DNA of 64,000 nucleotides from an uncultured Schlesneria sp. (GTDB lineage Bacteria > Planctomycetota > Planctomycetia > Planctomycetales > Planctomycetaceae). Both the position numbers and the translations under genes were made by a program. The stretch spans positions 1 to 64,000 of the forward strand of contig CAIULL010000281.1 of the NCBI GenBank assembly GCA_903899985.1, given 5' to 3'. The notes below the pieces were generated by a model. It was not told the origin of the DNA. It searched no databases and saw nothing but the letters and a program-made list of their open reading frames with translations. Shown piece by piece: positions 17,925 through 27,616 of the stretch (its first letter is position 1; every line of letters starts with the position of its first letter).

Positions 17925-18806
17925 TCAGAGCTGGCCATGTTGATCCAGAACCAATAGCCGCTCAATCTCGTCGTTCATCAAGCCGAGTGACATGGGACGC
18001 ACGGCTTCAGGCAATGCCACCTCGTCGTAGATCTCGGTGACCGAGTTTTCAAGTTTCAGCCAATGGGCAATGTCTCCCGTCTTGAAATCAATGACCTGAA
18101 GACCACATTGCGCGAGAGCATCTCGCTTGGCAAGTTGATCATCAAGGCCAAGGCCGCTGATCGTTTTGTCGTGCCTGAGCTGCGAAAGAATGACTGAGGA
18201 ATAATCGCCGACGAAAGTCAGCCCGCGCATATCACCGGGACAAACAGCCAACAGTTCAAACTTATGAGTTTAAAAATTGACTCGTCCGAATTCAAAACCC
18301 ACAGCTGACTCCGATACCACCGCGGCGAATGTGGCGTCGAGAGTCCTTCGCAGAAAATCTCGTTGGTGACAACAACAGCTGCTCCATCATTGCGAGTGTC
18401 GCTCGCTTCAAAGATTGTGATCAACCCCGACTCGCGCCAGCGCTGGCAGAGCGATCGCAGTTCCCAGTCATTGGAAAACTGCACAACCAACACATTAGCA
18501 AGCCGAACTATCCCACGTAAATTCCGATGCGAAAAATGACATTCGATCGTCGTCAGGCCGGGGATCTTCCCCAACTGGCGAAAGGGCGCGTGCTTCCGTT
18601 GTTCTCGTTGACAGGGCAATACGACCAACAGCCAAAACGACGTCATTTGGATGAGCACAATGAGAACCAACGCAATGACGATCCGGCCCCAGCATGACCG
18701 AAGGAATCACCGTGTCAGCGATTTTGTGGGACGAGTTTTGTCCACCGCGAGATGTTCGTACATGGTTACGCCCATGAAATCGCTTTTCTATCCGAAGCAG
18801 ATTCAA
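17925..18806 (-). pseudogene. Broken TIGR03032 family gene
   Basis: Two minus-strand frames carry consecutive pieces of a TIGR03032 protein. One contains GLSTPHSPRWYRSQLWVLNS (frame of 18218-18670). The other continues MRGLTFVGDY, CGLQVIDFKTGDIAHWLKLE and EIYDEVALPEAVRPMSLG (frame of 17925-18251). The switch near 18240 requires a frameshift, and the N-terminal part (up to about 18806) is in yet another frame and hardly recognisable. The family is found in planctomycetes and cyanobacteria and has no assigned function. The multiple breaks argue for a dead gene rather than a single sequencing error. The upstream boundary is approximate. Confidence 0.7.
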
Positions 18807-19130
18807 TTCGTGCGAATTCTGGTGCGCTAAGTCTTGGCAGTTGATATCAGAACAGCAATCTTCAAACGAGTCGTCTGGTAGCGTCGATCACGTGACACGT
18901 TTCAATCACAGCCATGTCAAGAAGTTGAAAAACATCGAATTCTTGAAGTCGATTTCGCCGGTCATTTAAGCCGGCTGAAGAAATTCCGGAATCTCGACGC
19001 GGGGGTTTGGGATGACTCTGCGGGCGATTCCTTACGGATGGTCTCACGCGACCAAGTCAGTCGATAACGACAGAGAGGCTCACCAAAACCTGATGTCGCA
19101 GTATCGAAAACATTAAAACCCAGGCGGGAT
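18807..19130. other. Intergenic region before scpA
   Basis: About 320 bases between the broken TIGR03032 gene and scpA. No supported ORF, RNA or hairpin. The scpA promoter should be here. The start codon is preceded by a GGCGGGATAT stretch that can serve as a weak ribosome binding site. Confidence 0.4.
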
Positions 19131-19949
19131 ATGGCCGATTACCGCGTACAACTCGATTCGTTCAGCGGGCCGATGGATCTGCTGCTGTATCTCGTTCGCA
19201 GGAACGAAGTTGATATTGTACGCCTGCCGATCGCCAAAATTACGAACCAGTTTCTTGAGTTTCTCGAGGTGCTTCAACTTCTGGATCTCGATCTGATTGG
19301 CGACTTTGTCGTGCTGGCCAGTTCGCTGATCGAGATCAAAAGTCGGCAGGTTCTGCCGAGAGCTGAAGAGGAGACGGCCGAAGAGTTGCCCCTCGCAGAC
19401 GATCCCTGCGGCGAATTGATCGAACAACTTCTGGAATACAAAAGATATAAGGACGCCGCGACTGCCCTGGAGCATCTGGCTGAGGAGTGGCAGGAACGGT
19501 ACCCGCGCCTTACAGACGACCGGCCAACCGTTGGAAAAGATCCGAGTGCCGATTCGATCAAGGAAGTGGAGCTCTGGGACCTGGTCAGTGCCTTATCGCG
19601 AGTGATCCAGAAGAAGGTGGTTGAATCAACCTCAAGCATCCGCTACGACGATACGCCCATTTCAGTTTACATCGAACGGATCGGTGCCCGAGTCCGTGAA
19701 ACGGGGAAAGTGGCGTTCAGCGAATTCTTCGAGGGAAGCAACCTGCGCAGCAAGATCGTGGGAATTTTCCTGGCCGTGCTCGAACTGCTAAGGCACCACT
19801 CGTATCGAGCCGAGCAACCGTTCGAGCATGGCGAAATTTATGTCCTGCCGCCACTGGCAGAAGCCTCCACCGGAACACCCGAATCAGCGTCATCAGCAGA
19901 ATCTGAAACACCGGTACCGGAAGCGACCGAAATCAGCGAAGTTGCGTAG
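19131..19949 (+). CDS. scpA: Segregation and condensation protein A
   Basis: A 272-residue kleisin subunit of the bacterial SMC-ScpAB condensin. The N-terminus has the family hallmark (FSGPMDLLLYLVRRNEVDI, then LPIAKITNQFLEFLE) that binds the SMC neck. The C-terminal winged helix (VAFSEFFEG, VGIFLAVLELLRHH) binds the SMC head. The acidic linker is typical and an extra Glu/Ser/Pro-rich tail of about 30 residues is present. scpB is not adjacent, unlike in many bacteria. Its stop codon abuts the stop of the convergent cytochrome-WD40 gene with no bases between. Confidence 0.96.
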   Translation: MADYRVQLDSFSGPMDLLLYLVRRNEVDIVRLPIAKITNQFLEFLEVLQLLDLDLIGDFVVLASSLIEIKSRQVLPRAEEETAEELPLADDPCGELIEQLLEYKRYKDAATALEHLAEEWQERYPRLTDDRPTVGKDPSADSIKEVELWDLVSALSRVIQKKVVESTSSIRYDDTPISVYIERIGARVRETGKVAFSEFFEGSNLRSKIVGIFLAVLELLRHHSYRAEQPFEHGEIYVLPPLAEASTGTPESASSAESETPVPEATEISEVA

Positions 19950-22205
19950 TCAGTTGGAAGTGACATTCGCTGTTTGGAACGAGCGACCTTTGGCGGCGTT
20001 CAGACGTTCAATCTGGCCCCTTAAAGCGGTCAATTTTTCCATCGAAGTCTTGGCCGCCAATTCCGCATCGTTCAATTGCTTTTGCTGCTCCGGAGTGAGC
20101 GTCGCTTCCGCCACAGCCTTATCTGCATTGGCTTTGGCGACAACCGCGACATCGGTCCAGGCTTTCAGTTTCGGGGTAATGTCAAGCACGACCTTTTCAG
20201 CAGCAGCCTTGTCTGCGATCCCCTTTTCTCGAGCCGCTTTCGCTGCATTGAGTGCCGCCACCGTCGAAGTGAATGCGTCCCCTTTGACTGGCAGTTCCAG
20301 CACGGTAACGGCCGATTGTTTCGCTGCCTCGGACAGCGCAACGAGAGCGTCTGACAGCTTCTTATTCGCCGCGACGTTCACCGCTTTCGCATTGGCGTCG
20401 TCAGGCTTCGCATCAAACGCAGCCAAGGCCTGTGTCGCTTCGGCTTCGGCAGCGGTGACCGCATCCGCCAGGGCTTTCATCTTGGCTCGCAAATCGACGA
20501 CTGCTTTGTTGGCAGCGTCACGCTCGGCTGTGGCCTGGTTCAGAGCCGCTTGAGCCGCCGTCAGGTTGGTTTCTGCAGCCTGCAGTGCCTGAGTTTTCGC
20601 CGCAACATCCGCATCGGCATCAGCCTTGGCCTTGGTCGTCGCTTCAACGACTGAGTTTGCTTCGGTAACGACATTCAGAGCAGCAGCAGCCACAGCCTTC
20701 CGATCGGCAACAGGCTTATTCAACACAGCAAAATTCGCCGCGGCCTGGTTCGCCGTTGTTTCAATCGCGGCCAGCGCTTGTGTGGCAACCTCAATTTGCT
20801 TTGCCAGCGGCGGAGGATTGGTATTGAGCTGGCCAACCACCGCTCCGTCTTTGGAATTCCAGATATGAATCGTTCCAGTCAAATCACCTGCCACCATAAA
20901 GTCATTTTCGGAATCAAACGCGACTTCCATTCCAATATCGCCCAGTCCTGGAAACCCTCGGATCGCTCCGCCGTTGATGTCCCATAACTTTGCCGTATTG
21001 TCACGACCTGTCGAAGCAATCCGGCTATCTCGGGTAAACTCGACTGCGGTGACTCCACCACCATGTGCACCCCAGTTCTTGATTTGCCCCCCATTCTGCA
21101 TTTCCCACAGACGAATCGTTGTATCTTCGCTGCACGAAGCGAGCACATTACTGTCAGGAGACCAGCTGACATCGGTCACGGCTGCCGTATGTCCAGTGAG
21201 TACATAGAATTCCCTTCCCGTAAACGCTTCCCAGACGATCAGTCCATTACTGCGATCCGAACTGGCCAGCAGGACGCCATCGGGACTGAACTCCAGTGAC
21301 GTGATCCAATCCGTGTGTTTGTTCTTTTCGTAAAGCAATTCGCCCGTCGAGGTATCGTAAACTCGTACGATTTTCTTCGGCCCCCCCAGGGCGACTTGCG
21401 TATGATCAGGACTGATATCAGCAGCCAGAACGACGTCGTATTCGGCTCCGACTTCGGCAACTCGTTTCCCGGTCTTGACGTCCCACAGGATGACTTTGCC
21501 CGAATGAGCACCTCGTCCTCCACCTGCTAACAACCATTGACCGTTCCGGCTGAACTTCAGCACATGTGCCACCCCTTCCGGAAATGGCAGCACTCCGGCG
21601 ACTTCCCGTGTTCGTGTATCGTACAGGATCACCTGTTTGTGTCCGGCAACGGCAATCAGTGGCGACCACGGGTTAGCGGCGAGTGCTGTCGTCCCATTAC
21701 CTCGGCTCGATTGAACCAGCGGTTCAAGTGGCAGGCTTTCCGGCATTGGCGGCGGACCCGCAGGCCGTTGGTTGGACACAGTCACCTTCGACACAGCCAT
21801 GTTCTTTTTCGGCTTGGCTTTGCTCCCGCTATTTTCCAGTGACCCACCTTCGATCCACTTACGAATCAAAGCGAGCTGTTCGTCAGGCAATTTCGGCTGT
21901 TGTGGCGGCATCTTTGGTTCGGCAAGATGAGCCACGACAAGATAAAGCTGACTCTGTGACGCGTCCCCGTCCGTCCGAACGACCTCACCAGAAGCACCTC
22001 CCTGCATCGCGAGGCCGTAATTGTCCAGAACGAGGTCACCCTTTTTGTCGTTTGCGTTATGACACGAACCGCACTTCTCACGAAAGATCGGAAGAATATG
22101 TTGATCGAATGTGATCTTCTCTTCCTTCGGGGCAGCCTTCTCTTCTGCAGCCGCGAAAACCCCGGAAAGACTTGCAAAAATCAGACAGAAAGCGAATGAA
22201 CGCAT
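19950..22205 (-). CDS. Exported planctomycete cytochrome c / WD40 protein with coiled-coil tail
   Basis: A 751-residue exported protein. After a signal peptide comes a planctomycete-type cytochrome c domain with the heme motif CGSCH (about residue 47) and downstream MPPQ. A WD40 propeller (about 195-455, repeats such as LEFSPDGVLLASSDR and VSWSPDSNVLASCSED) follows. The last 280 residues are very rich in Ala, Lys and Glu and should form a long coiled coil. The start is ATG 22205, with GGAG nine bases upstream. It ends the surface cassette 27617-28939 / 24834 / 22368 / 19950. Such cassettes are typical of planctomycetes, but their biochemical role is not established. Confidence 0.88.
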   Translation of the reverse strand: MRSFAFCLIFASLSGVFAAAEEKAAPKEEKITFDQHILPIFREKCGSCHNANDKKGDLVLDNYGLAMQGGASGEVVRTDGDASQSQLYLVVAHLAEPKMPPQQPKLPDEQLALIRKWIEGGSLENSGSKAKPKKNMAVSKVTVSNQRPAGPPPMPESLPLEPLVQSSRGNGTTALAANPWSPLIAVAGHKQVILYDTRTREVAGVLPFPEGVAHVLKFSRNGQWLLAGGGRGAHSGKVILWDVKTGKRVAEVGAEYDVVLAADISPDHTQVALGGPKKIVRVYDTSTGELLYEKNKHTDWITSLEFSPDGVLLASSDRSNGLIVWEAFTGREFYVLTGHTAAVTDVSWSPDSNVLASCSEDTTIRLWEMQNGGQIKNWGAHGGGVTAVEFTRDSRIASTGRDNTAKLWDINGGAIRGFPGLGDIGMEVAFDSENDFMVAGDLTGTIHIWNSKDGAVVGQLNTNPPPLAKQIEVATQALAAIETTANQAAANFAVLNKPVADRKAVAAAALNVVTEANSVVEATTKAKADADADVAAKTQALQAAETNLTAAQAALNQATAERDAANKAVVDLRAKMKALADAVTAAEAEATQALAAFDAKPDDANAKAVNVAANKKLSDALVALSEAAKQSAVTVLELPVKGDAFTSTVAALNAAKAAREKGIADKAAAEKVVLDITPKLKAWTDVAVVAKANADKAVAEATLTPEQQKQLNDAELAAKTSMEKLTALRGQIERLNAAKGRSFQTANVTSN

Positions 22206-22367
22206 AACAATCAACTCCGCGACCGCAAACTATTCAACGTCTATAAATTTCGTGAATTCCGCTCGCCTGAACTCAGGCTTTGTCGGATTCGTCACCAATC
22301 ATCATCTCTACAACATAGGTCACGAATTCGGGGGCTGACGCCGCTCGATGCATCTGAAAAACTAGCG

Positions 22368-24803
22368 TCAATGGTTGAACAAGAACTCGCGACTGTTGAG
22401 CAGTGCCCAGAAGATGTCGTCCAACGATCGCTTCACGTCATTTCCTTCCGCAAACAGCGGCTTTAGCGCCGCTAATTCTTCAGGCTGCGGCTTTCGGCTG
22501 AGGCAGCGGATATACAACTTTTCGATGATCTGATCGGGGGGCAGATTTTCTTTTTGTAGTGCAGCAATCACACCACCCTGCTGAATCTTCTGATTGGAAG
22601 TATCGCCGTTGAGCAGATGTAACGCCTGTGACAGCGTCGGCTCCATTTTCACTTCGCAGGAACAGGCCGTTTCACGAGTCGCTCGACCAAACGTCGTCAG
22701 GAAGTAGGTGCTGGTTGCTCCGTCAGCGATTTGAACAGCACGAGACCCCAGAGGCAACTTGGGAAACTTGTCTTTCGTATTTGTCACCTGGCTGATGATG
22801 TCGAGCATCGATTCGGCTTTGATTCGTCGCAAAGTCTGCGATGCGAAGTTTCGCTCGTCAGTGGCATTGCTTGGATTTTTTTCCGTTGATCGTTGATAGG
22901 CCTCCGTCCGACAGATGTCACGGACGAGCGCCTTGAAGTCGTAATTCGACTCGGTGAATCGCTTGGCCAGTTCGATTAACAATGGATCATTCGAGGCGGG
23001 GTTACTGACACGAACATCGTCAACCGGTTCAACGATTCCAATTCCGAAAAAGTGGTGCCAGATGCGGTTAACGAAGTTTTGCGCGAAGTACGGATTTCTG
23101 GGGGAAGCGAGCCAGTCGGCGACGACTTCACGGCGATCTTTTCCCGCCACATCGGCTGGTCCACCACCCAGAAACACGGGTGGCATGACTCGCCCACCCA
23201 CCGGATGGTTCACCTCACCACCGCCGGCATTGAAGACAATTGTCTCCCGATAGTCTTCACCCTGTTTACGTCCAACCTGCTTGAAGAAGGCCGCGAACGA
23301 GTAATAGTCGTCCATCGTCCACCGGTCGAACGGATGATTGTGGCACTGAGCACATTGGACTCGCATCCCCATGAAGATCTGGGCGACGTTTTCGCTGACT
23401 TTCAGAACGTCAGGCTCAATCTGATAGAAATTGGTCGAAGGATTTTTGAATGTTCCGCCGCTGGCACCAAGAATGGCGCGGACCATTTTGTCGAGCGGCA
23501 CATTCTCTGCGATCTGCTCACTCAACCAGGTGTAATACAATGTGATCGATTTAGGGCTCGTCTGATTCGACGAACGCATCATCAGCCATTCCGCCCATTT
23601 GCTTACCCAGACTTCGGTGAATTCTTTGCGTGACAACAGTTCGTCGATCAGCTTGTCTCGTTTGTCCGGTTCGGTACTGGACATGTAACGATTGTATTCC
23701 TCTTCCGTCGGGACCTGTCCGACGAGATCGACATACACTCGCCGAAGAAATGCTTCATCGGACGCTCGGCCTGATGGATCGATACGAAGCTTTTTCAGCT
23801 TCAGATTGACAAGTTCATCGATGTAGTTGACCTGGGGTTTTGGTGAGTCTTCGTAAACCAGCCCTTTCGGCAGAACGACGAAGTGCGATCCGACAGTAAA
23901 AGTCGAAAATCGGGCCATGATGTAAGCTTCACCCCGAGCACCTGCCGTGATAATTCCGTCCGGAGAGATCGCGGCGGAAGTGTCATTGTTGGAAAGGTAA
24001 AGGGCCAGTGACGTGACGTCGCGGTCGGTTCCGTCGGAATATTTAGCTCGTGCCGTAACGGCTTGCTGAGTTCCTTCACCGTCAAGCACGCCGTCGCGTG
24101 GATAGATTTCCAGTCCGATACACGTCGCCACATCAGCAGGATCGCGAGGGCAGCCGGCGGCAATCCAGTCAATCACGGTATTGCAAAGTTCTGATTCACG
24201 ATCAAATCGCTTTCCACCTGTGTGCGGGACAACTCCGATCGATTTTTCGATCAGCAGGCTGGCTTCCGGGACCGCGAGGTCAATTCGGCGACCTGGCAAT
24301 TCGCGGGTAATGCGAAGGTAATCACCATCAGGATCGAACCCGAACAGCGACAATCGAAAACCATCCTTACCGCGGGCCGCACCGTGGCAGCTCCCGGTAT
24401 TACAGCCGGTCTTCATCCAGACTGGCATGACATCAAGCTTGAAACTGATGGGCCTTGCTTCTGCAGCTCGCTCAACCTTCACAGGGATCGTCAGCATTTT
24501 GCCGCCGTATTCGACCTTCAATTCCGTCTGACCATCGGCGATCGGAAAAAACGTCGATCCTTCCCGACGGCATACAGCCGGATTCCCGAGCGTGTAAGTC
24601 GCCTCTTTCGCGACATCACGAGTAATGCCGTCCGCCTGAACCGCCTGGACGATCACTAACTGACGATCCTTTGCCGTCGTGAGGTTAATGTCCGGAGGAT
24701 AGACATTAAGCTGCACCAGCGGTGATTCAGCTCTCGCAGCCCCACCAAACGAACCGGTGGTCACGCACACAAGTGCCATCATCGAAATGGAAATCCAACG
24801 CAT
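22368..24803 (-). CDS. Exported DUF1549/DUF1553 protein with Ig-like domains
   Basis: An 811-residue exported protein. A signal peptide is followed by a bacterial Ig-like domain (about 30-115), a cytochrome-like CNTGSCH segment and a second Ig-like module. DUF1549 comes next (YVDLVGQVPTEEEYNRY, then KWAEWLMMRSSNQ), with a heme-type CAQCHNHPFDRW motif, and then C-terminal DUF1553 (NRIWHHFFGIGIVEPVDD, ICRTEAYQRS). DUF1549/1553 proteins are abundant in planctomycetes and usually sit next to a DUF1501 gene, as here. The start ATG 24803 follows GAGGG. The gene begins 30 bases after the PPC-protein stop, so the two are surely cotranscribed. Confidence 0.9.
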   Translation of the reverse strand: MRWISISMMALVCVTTGSFGGAARAESPLVQLNVYPPDINLTTAKDRQLVIVQAVQADGITRDVAKEATYTLGNPAVCRREGSTFFPIADGQTELKVEYGGKMLTIPVKVERAAEARPISFKLDVMPVWMKTGCNTGSCHGAARGKDGFRLSLFGFDPDGDYLRITRELPGRRIDLAVPEASLLIEKSIGVVPHTGGKRFDRESELCNTVIDWIAAGCPRDPADVATCIGLEIYPRDGVLDGEGTQQAVTARAKYSDGTDRDVTSLALYLSNNDTSAAISPDGIITAGARGEAYIMARFSTFTVGSHFVVLPKGLVYEDSPKPQVNYIDELVNLKLKKLRIDPSGRASDEAFLRRVYVDLVGQVPTEEEYNRYMSSTEPDKRDKLIDELLSRKEFTEVWVSKWAEWLMMRSSNQTSPKSITLYYTWLSEQIAENVPLDKMVRAILGASGGTFKNPSTNFYQIEPDVLKVSENVAQIFMGMRVQCAQCHNHPFDRWTMDDYYSFAAFFKQVGRKQGEDYRETIVFNAGGGEVNHPVGGRVMPPVFLGGGPADVAGKDRREVVADWLASPRNPYFAQNFVNRIWHHFFGIGIVEPVDDVRVSNPASNDPLLIELAKRFTESNYDFKALVRDICRTEAYQRSTEKNPSNATDERNFASQTLRRIKAESMLDIISQVTNTKDKFPKLPLGSRAVQIADGATSTYFLTTFGRATRETACSCEVKMEPTLSQALHLLNGDTSNQKIQQGGVIAALQKENLPPDQIIEKLYIRCLSRKPQPEELAALKPLFAEGNDVKRSLDDIFWALLNSREFLFNH

Positions 24804-24833
24804 TTCACAGTCCCTCAATTGCATCCGCATCAC

Positions 24834-27299
24834 TTATTGCTGTCCGCTTGCAGGCTTCGCCTCACCCGCTGGTGCGGCCCCATTCAGTGCTTTGACCCGT
24901 TGTTCCTGTTCCAATCGCAATTGCTCAAGTCTCGTCAACCGCTTTGCTGGCGCGGCAGCCGGATCGGGAGTCGGTGTGGTGGCGGCCTGAGCAACTGGCG
25001 CAGCCGCAGCCTTTGGTGGCAACGGCTTGTCAACTCGAATCTGACCACTGCCGATATTGTGAATGATTGGTTCACCGTTTTCCGTTACAACAACCTGGCA
25101 GAACAAACTCTTATTCACCCCTTGAGCGGCGTCCGCTTCCGCCTTCACTTTGAAAACCAGTTCTTTGGCATCTTTATTTAATGTTGCCGGAGTCGTCGTG
25201 ACTTTGTTAGGAAGCCCAAGCAACTGGACTGTCGCGTCCCCTTCGAACGGCTTCGGTGTTTCGATCTTGACCACCAGATCCGTCTCGGCACCCAACTCGA
25301 CAGCGGCCGCTTCATACTTAAATTTCAAATAGGGTTCGGCGACTCGCAGATTCACAAATGGCGAACAGACCATCACAGGGCCAGTACCCACAGTCGCCTC
25401 GCCACGAACTGCGATCTTGTGTTCTTTCACCTGGGCATTTCCGGCCGCGTTCATGCTGATTAACGCCTCGGTCTGACCTTCGGCAATCGAGATTTCACGG
25501 CTGGAATTCACCCCGTTCGGGTTCAAGATCAACTCGATCTTGATCGGTGCTTTGAAGTCACCTTCGCGGGTCGCGACGACCTTCAAAGACATCTGTCCCC
25601 CCTGCACCAGCGGTACTTTGGGCTCAACAATCTGCAACGTAAAGGGAACCTTTTGTGTCACCGCCATCGCCAGCGAATACGTCGGTTCGGTCCAGAACGG
25701 GATATTGTTCCGACCACGAACAAGAACTGTTGGAAGCCGGACTTCACCCTTCGGTGGGTTGGGGTTATTCGGATCGGCCAAGACTCCGACAATCTGAGCA
25801 AACTTTCCTCCGATCGGGGCTTCCGGTGCCGCGGCCAGAATCACCTGAGCAACACCCTGATCGGCGGCCATCCCAAACGATTCAACGGTCACTCCAGCGG
25901 GAAGATCCAATCCTTTGAAATCAAGCTGACCACCAAATCCGATACGATTGGCATTCACCACCAATGGAAATCGGTTCCCTTGGGGAATCGCGGCCTTCGG
26001 TTCAACATACTGAACGAACTCATTAACACCGAGCAGGACTTCCGGGACAAGTGGACTCACTTCAATCCGATAATGAAACGCATTGCCGCCCCGTCGCAAG
26101 TGGTCTCGGACTTCAAGGAAATATTCTCCGTCAGCAGGAACGGCAAATCGGATGAAGCTGTCAGGCCCGCCGTTATCATCGTTGCTGGCGATCGCACCAC
26201 CCTGTGCATTGTAAAGAATCAGCACAGGATCGAGTTCTGACCGTAAACGTCTCGCCCAGACATGAATATCCAGTGACTGCCCTTTTGTTGCCGTAAAACC
26301 GAAGTAATCCACATCCGTCTTCGAAGACAGCACACCGTTGAATGCGACGGGTGCGGCAGCCTTCGTCGCTTGCGCGATGTTTTCGTTCGGCTCCTGTTCC
26401 ACCGAGTTCTCGAGATCAACAACGCGGAAGCGGTTACCCGATGGCGAAATCCCTTTTTCGTCGGTCGCAAACAACGCGAAATCTGATCCCCCGCTGGCAG
26501 GCAAATCAAACTCGCGAGTGAACTCACCCGAAATATCACCGAGGAACTTGACTGCGACTTTCTGTCCTGGTTTGCCACCGGAGGGAACGATTGCTAAAGG
26601 CCGTGGATAGTTTCCGATGTGACATCGGTAGTGGGCATTTCCACTACCGCCATAACTGCTTTCCCGAATCTGAATGATGTACTTGCCGTCTGCTGGGGCA
26701 ATAATTGATGCAACTCCATCTTGCCAGACTAAGGCTGCATCGTCGCTCGTATCCAGCTCAAATCGAGTTTCATTCAGGATGGCCACGTAGGGATCGAACA
26801 TCGAATCACCCAGCCGAATCCCTTCGACTTCAGCAGTGATCCGATCTCCTTTTTTCGCTTCGATTACAAAGTAATCGACGTCCTCATTTTGAATGATGCC
26901 TTCGACCGTGACATTGTTCGCGATCGCTTGTGGTTGTTTGAAATCGCTGTTCGGCTCGACTTCCATGACATTGGGAAGGGCACCAACGCGAAACGTCCGC
27001 AGGTCGGACAAACCTGTGGCAGCTCGAATGCGGAAATGCTTGGTGCCAAGAGTGCAATCGGCGGCAATCTTCAGCTTCGCCTTAACCTGCTTATCATTGA
27101 CGACCGCAAATTCAGTGACCTCGATCCCAGGCTCGTAGATCATCAGTTCCTGAGCGTCTTCCAACCGCTGTCCGTTGAAGAGAACTTCGGTCTCGGTACC
27201 ACGCTGAGCACCTCGGGGGAGAATGTTCGAAAGCACGGGGCTCGATGCAAAAGCGGGAACCGCTCCGCAAAAGAAAATCACCATCACAAAACGAAACAT
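24834..27299 (-). CDS. Exported PPC-domain protein of the DUF1501 cassette
   Basis: An 821-residue secreted protein. A signal peptide (about 1-18) is followed by an IPT-like N-terminal domain and two pre-peptidase C-terminal (PPC) domains (around residues 115-225 with DVDYFVIEAKKGDRI, and 310-415 with DVDYFGFTATKGQSL), each with the Asp-rich turns of the family. Beta-sandwich domains come next, and the last 60 residues are rich in Ala and Pro with a charged end. PPC domains are usually secretion or surface modules. Here they lie between DUF1501 and DUF1549/1553 genes, a standard planctomycete arrangement. A structured leader and terminator separate it from the DUF1501 gene, so it may have its own promoter. 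Confidence 0.85.
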   Translation of the reverse strand: MFRFVMVIFFCGAVPAFASSPVLSNILPRGAQRGTETEVLFNGQRLEDAQELMIYEPGIEVTEFAVVNDKQVKAKLKIAADCTLGTKHFRIRAATGLSDLRTFRVGALPNVMEVEPNSDFKQPQAIANNVTVEGIIQNEDVDYFVIEAKKGDRITAEVEGIRLGDSMFDPYVAILNETRFELDTSDDAALVWQDGVASIIAPADGKYIIQIRESSYGGSGNAHYRCHIGNYPRPLAIVPSGGKPGQKVAVKFLGDISGEFTREFDLPASGGSDFALFATDEKGISPSGNRFRVVDLENSVEQEPNENIAQATKAAAPVAFNGVLSSKTDVDYFGFTATKGQSLDIHVWARRLRSELDPVLILYNAQGGAIASNDDNGGPDSFIRFAVPADGEYFLEVRDHLRRGGNAFHYRIEVSPLVPEVLLGVNEFVQYVEPKAAIPQGNRFPLVVNANRIGFGGQLDFKGLDLPAGVTVESFGMAADQGVAQVILAAAPEAPIGGKFAQIVGVLADPNNPNPPKGEVRLPTVLVRGRNNIPFWTEPTYSLAMAVTQKVPFTLQIVEPKVPLVQGGQMSLKVVATREGDFKAPIKIELILNPNGVNSSREISIAEGQTEALISMNAAGNAQVKEHKIAVRGEATVGTGPVMVCSPFVNLRVAEPYLKFKYEAAAVELGAETDLVVKIETPKPFEGDATVQLLGLPNKVTTTPATLNKDAKELVFKVKAEADAAQGVNKSLFCQVVVTENGEPIIHNIGSGQIRVDKPLPPKAAAAPVAQAATTPTPDPAAAPAKRLTRLEQLRLEQEQRVKALNGAAPAGEAKPASGQQ

Positions 27300-27482
27300 T
27301 GTATTCGCCTCAGATTAAGTTGAGCCGGTCGAACCAGGTTCGATTGACGACTCGCATCCCTTTGCTGCGCAGGGCTGTTAACCCGACAGGGTGAATCTCC
27401 TTCTCCCTGAAATGCGCGGGTCTTCCTGACCCTATCAACCAAAGGGCTTCATCCCTGAAGCGCTCAATGACAACATAATACG
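27300..27482 (-). other. Possible structured leader of the PPC gene
   Basis: This 183-base stretch upstream of the PPC gene has complementary segments: CCCTTTG (27358-27364) with CAAAGGG (27440-27446), and inside it TGCGCA with TGCGCG. Folding is plausible but unproven and fits no known riboswitch that I recognise. No ORF is supported. Confidence 0.3.
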
Positions 27483-27560
27483 AAAAAGGCGAGCAGGCGG
27501 CTGTCAGACCCGGGATTCTTTCATTCGATAATCCGGGACCCGACGGCACCCGGCTCGCCT
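27483..27560 (-). terminator. Long hairpin terminator after the DUF1501 gene
   Basis: Nested stems: outer AGGCGAGC (27487-27494) with GCTCGCCT (27553-27560), middle GCTGTC (27500-27505) with GACGGC (27542-27547), and inner CCCGGGATT (27509-27517) with AATCCGGG (27530-27537). On the minus strand the outer stem is followed by TTTTT. This fits a rho-independent terminator or attenuator between the DUF1501 gene and the PPC gene. Confidence 0.7.
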
Positions 27561-27616
27561 GGAATGTTCCGTCATTCGCTGGGTGTTCGCTCTTGACGCT
27601 TACAACCCGAGAAAAA

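Noticed and set aside
19828-20553. 241-residue plus-strand ORF
   Set aside because: Ala/Ser-rich antisense shadow of the coiled-coil tail of the cytochrome-WD40 protein.
23052-23633. 193-residue plus-strand ORF inside the DUF1549/1553 gene
   Set aside because: Antisense shadow; the minus-strand frame carries clear DUF1549 and DUF1553 motifs.
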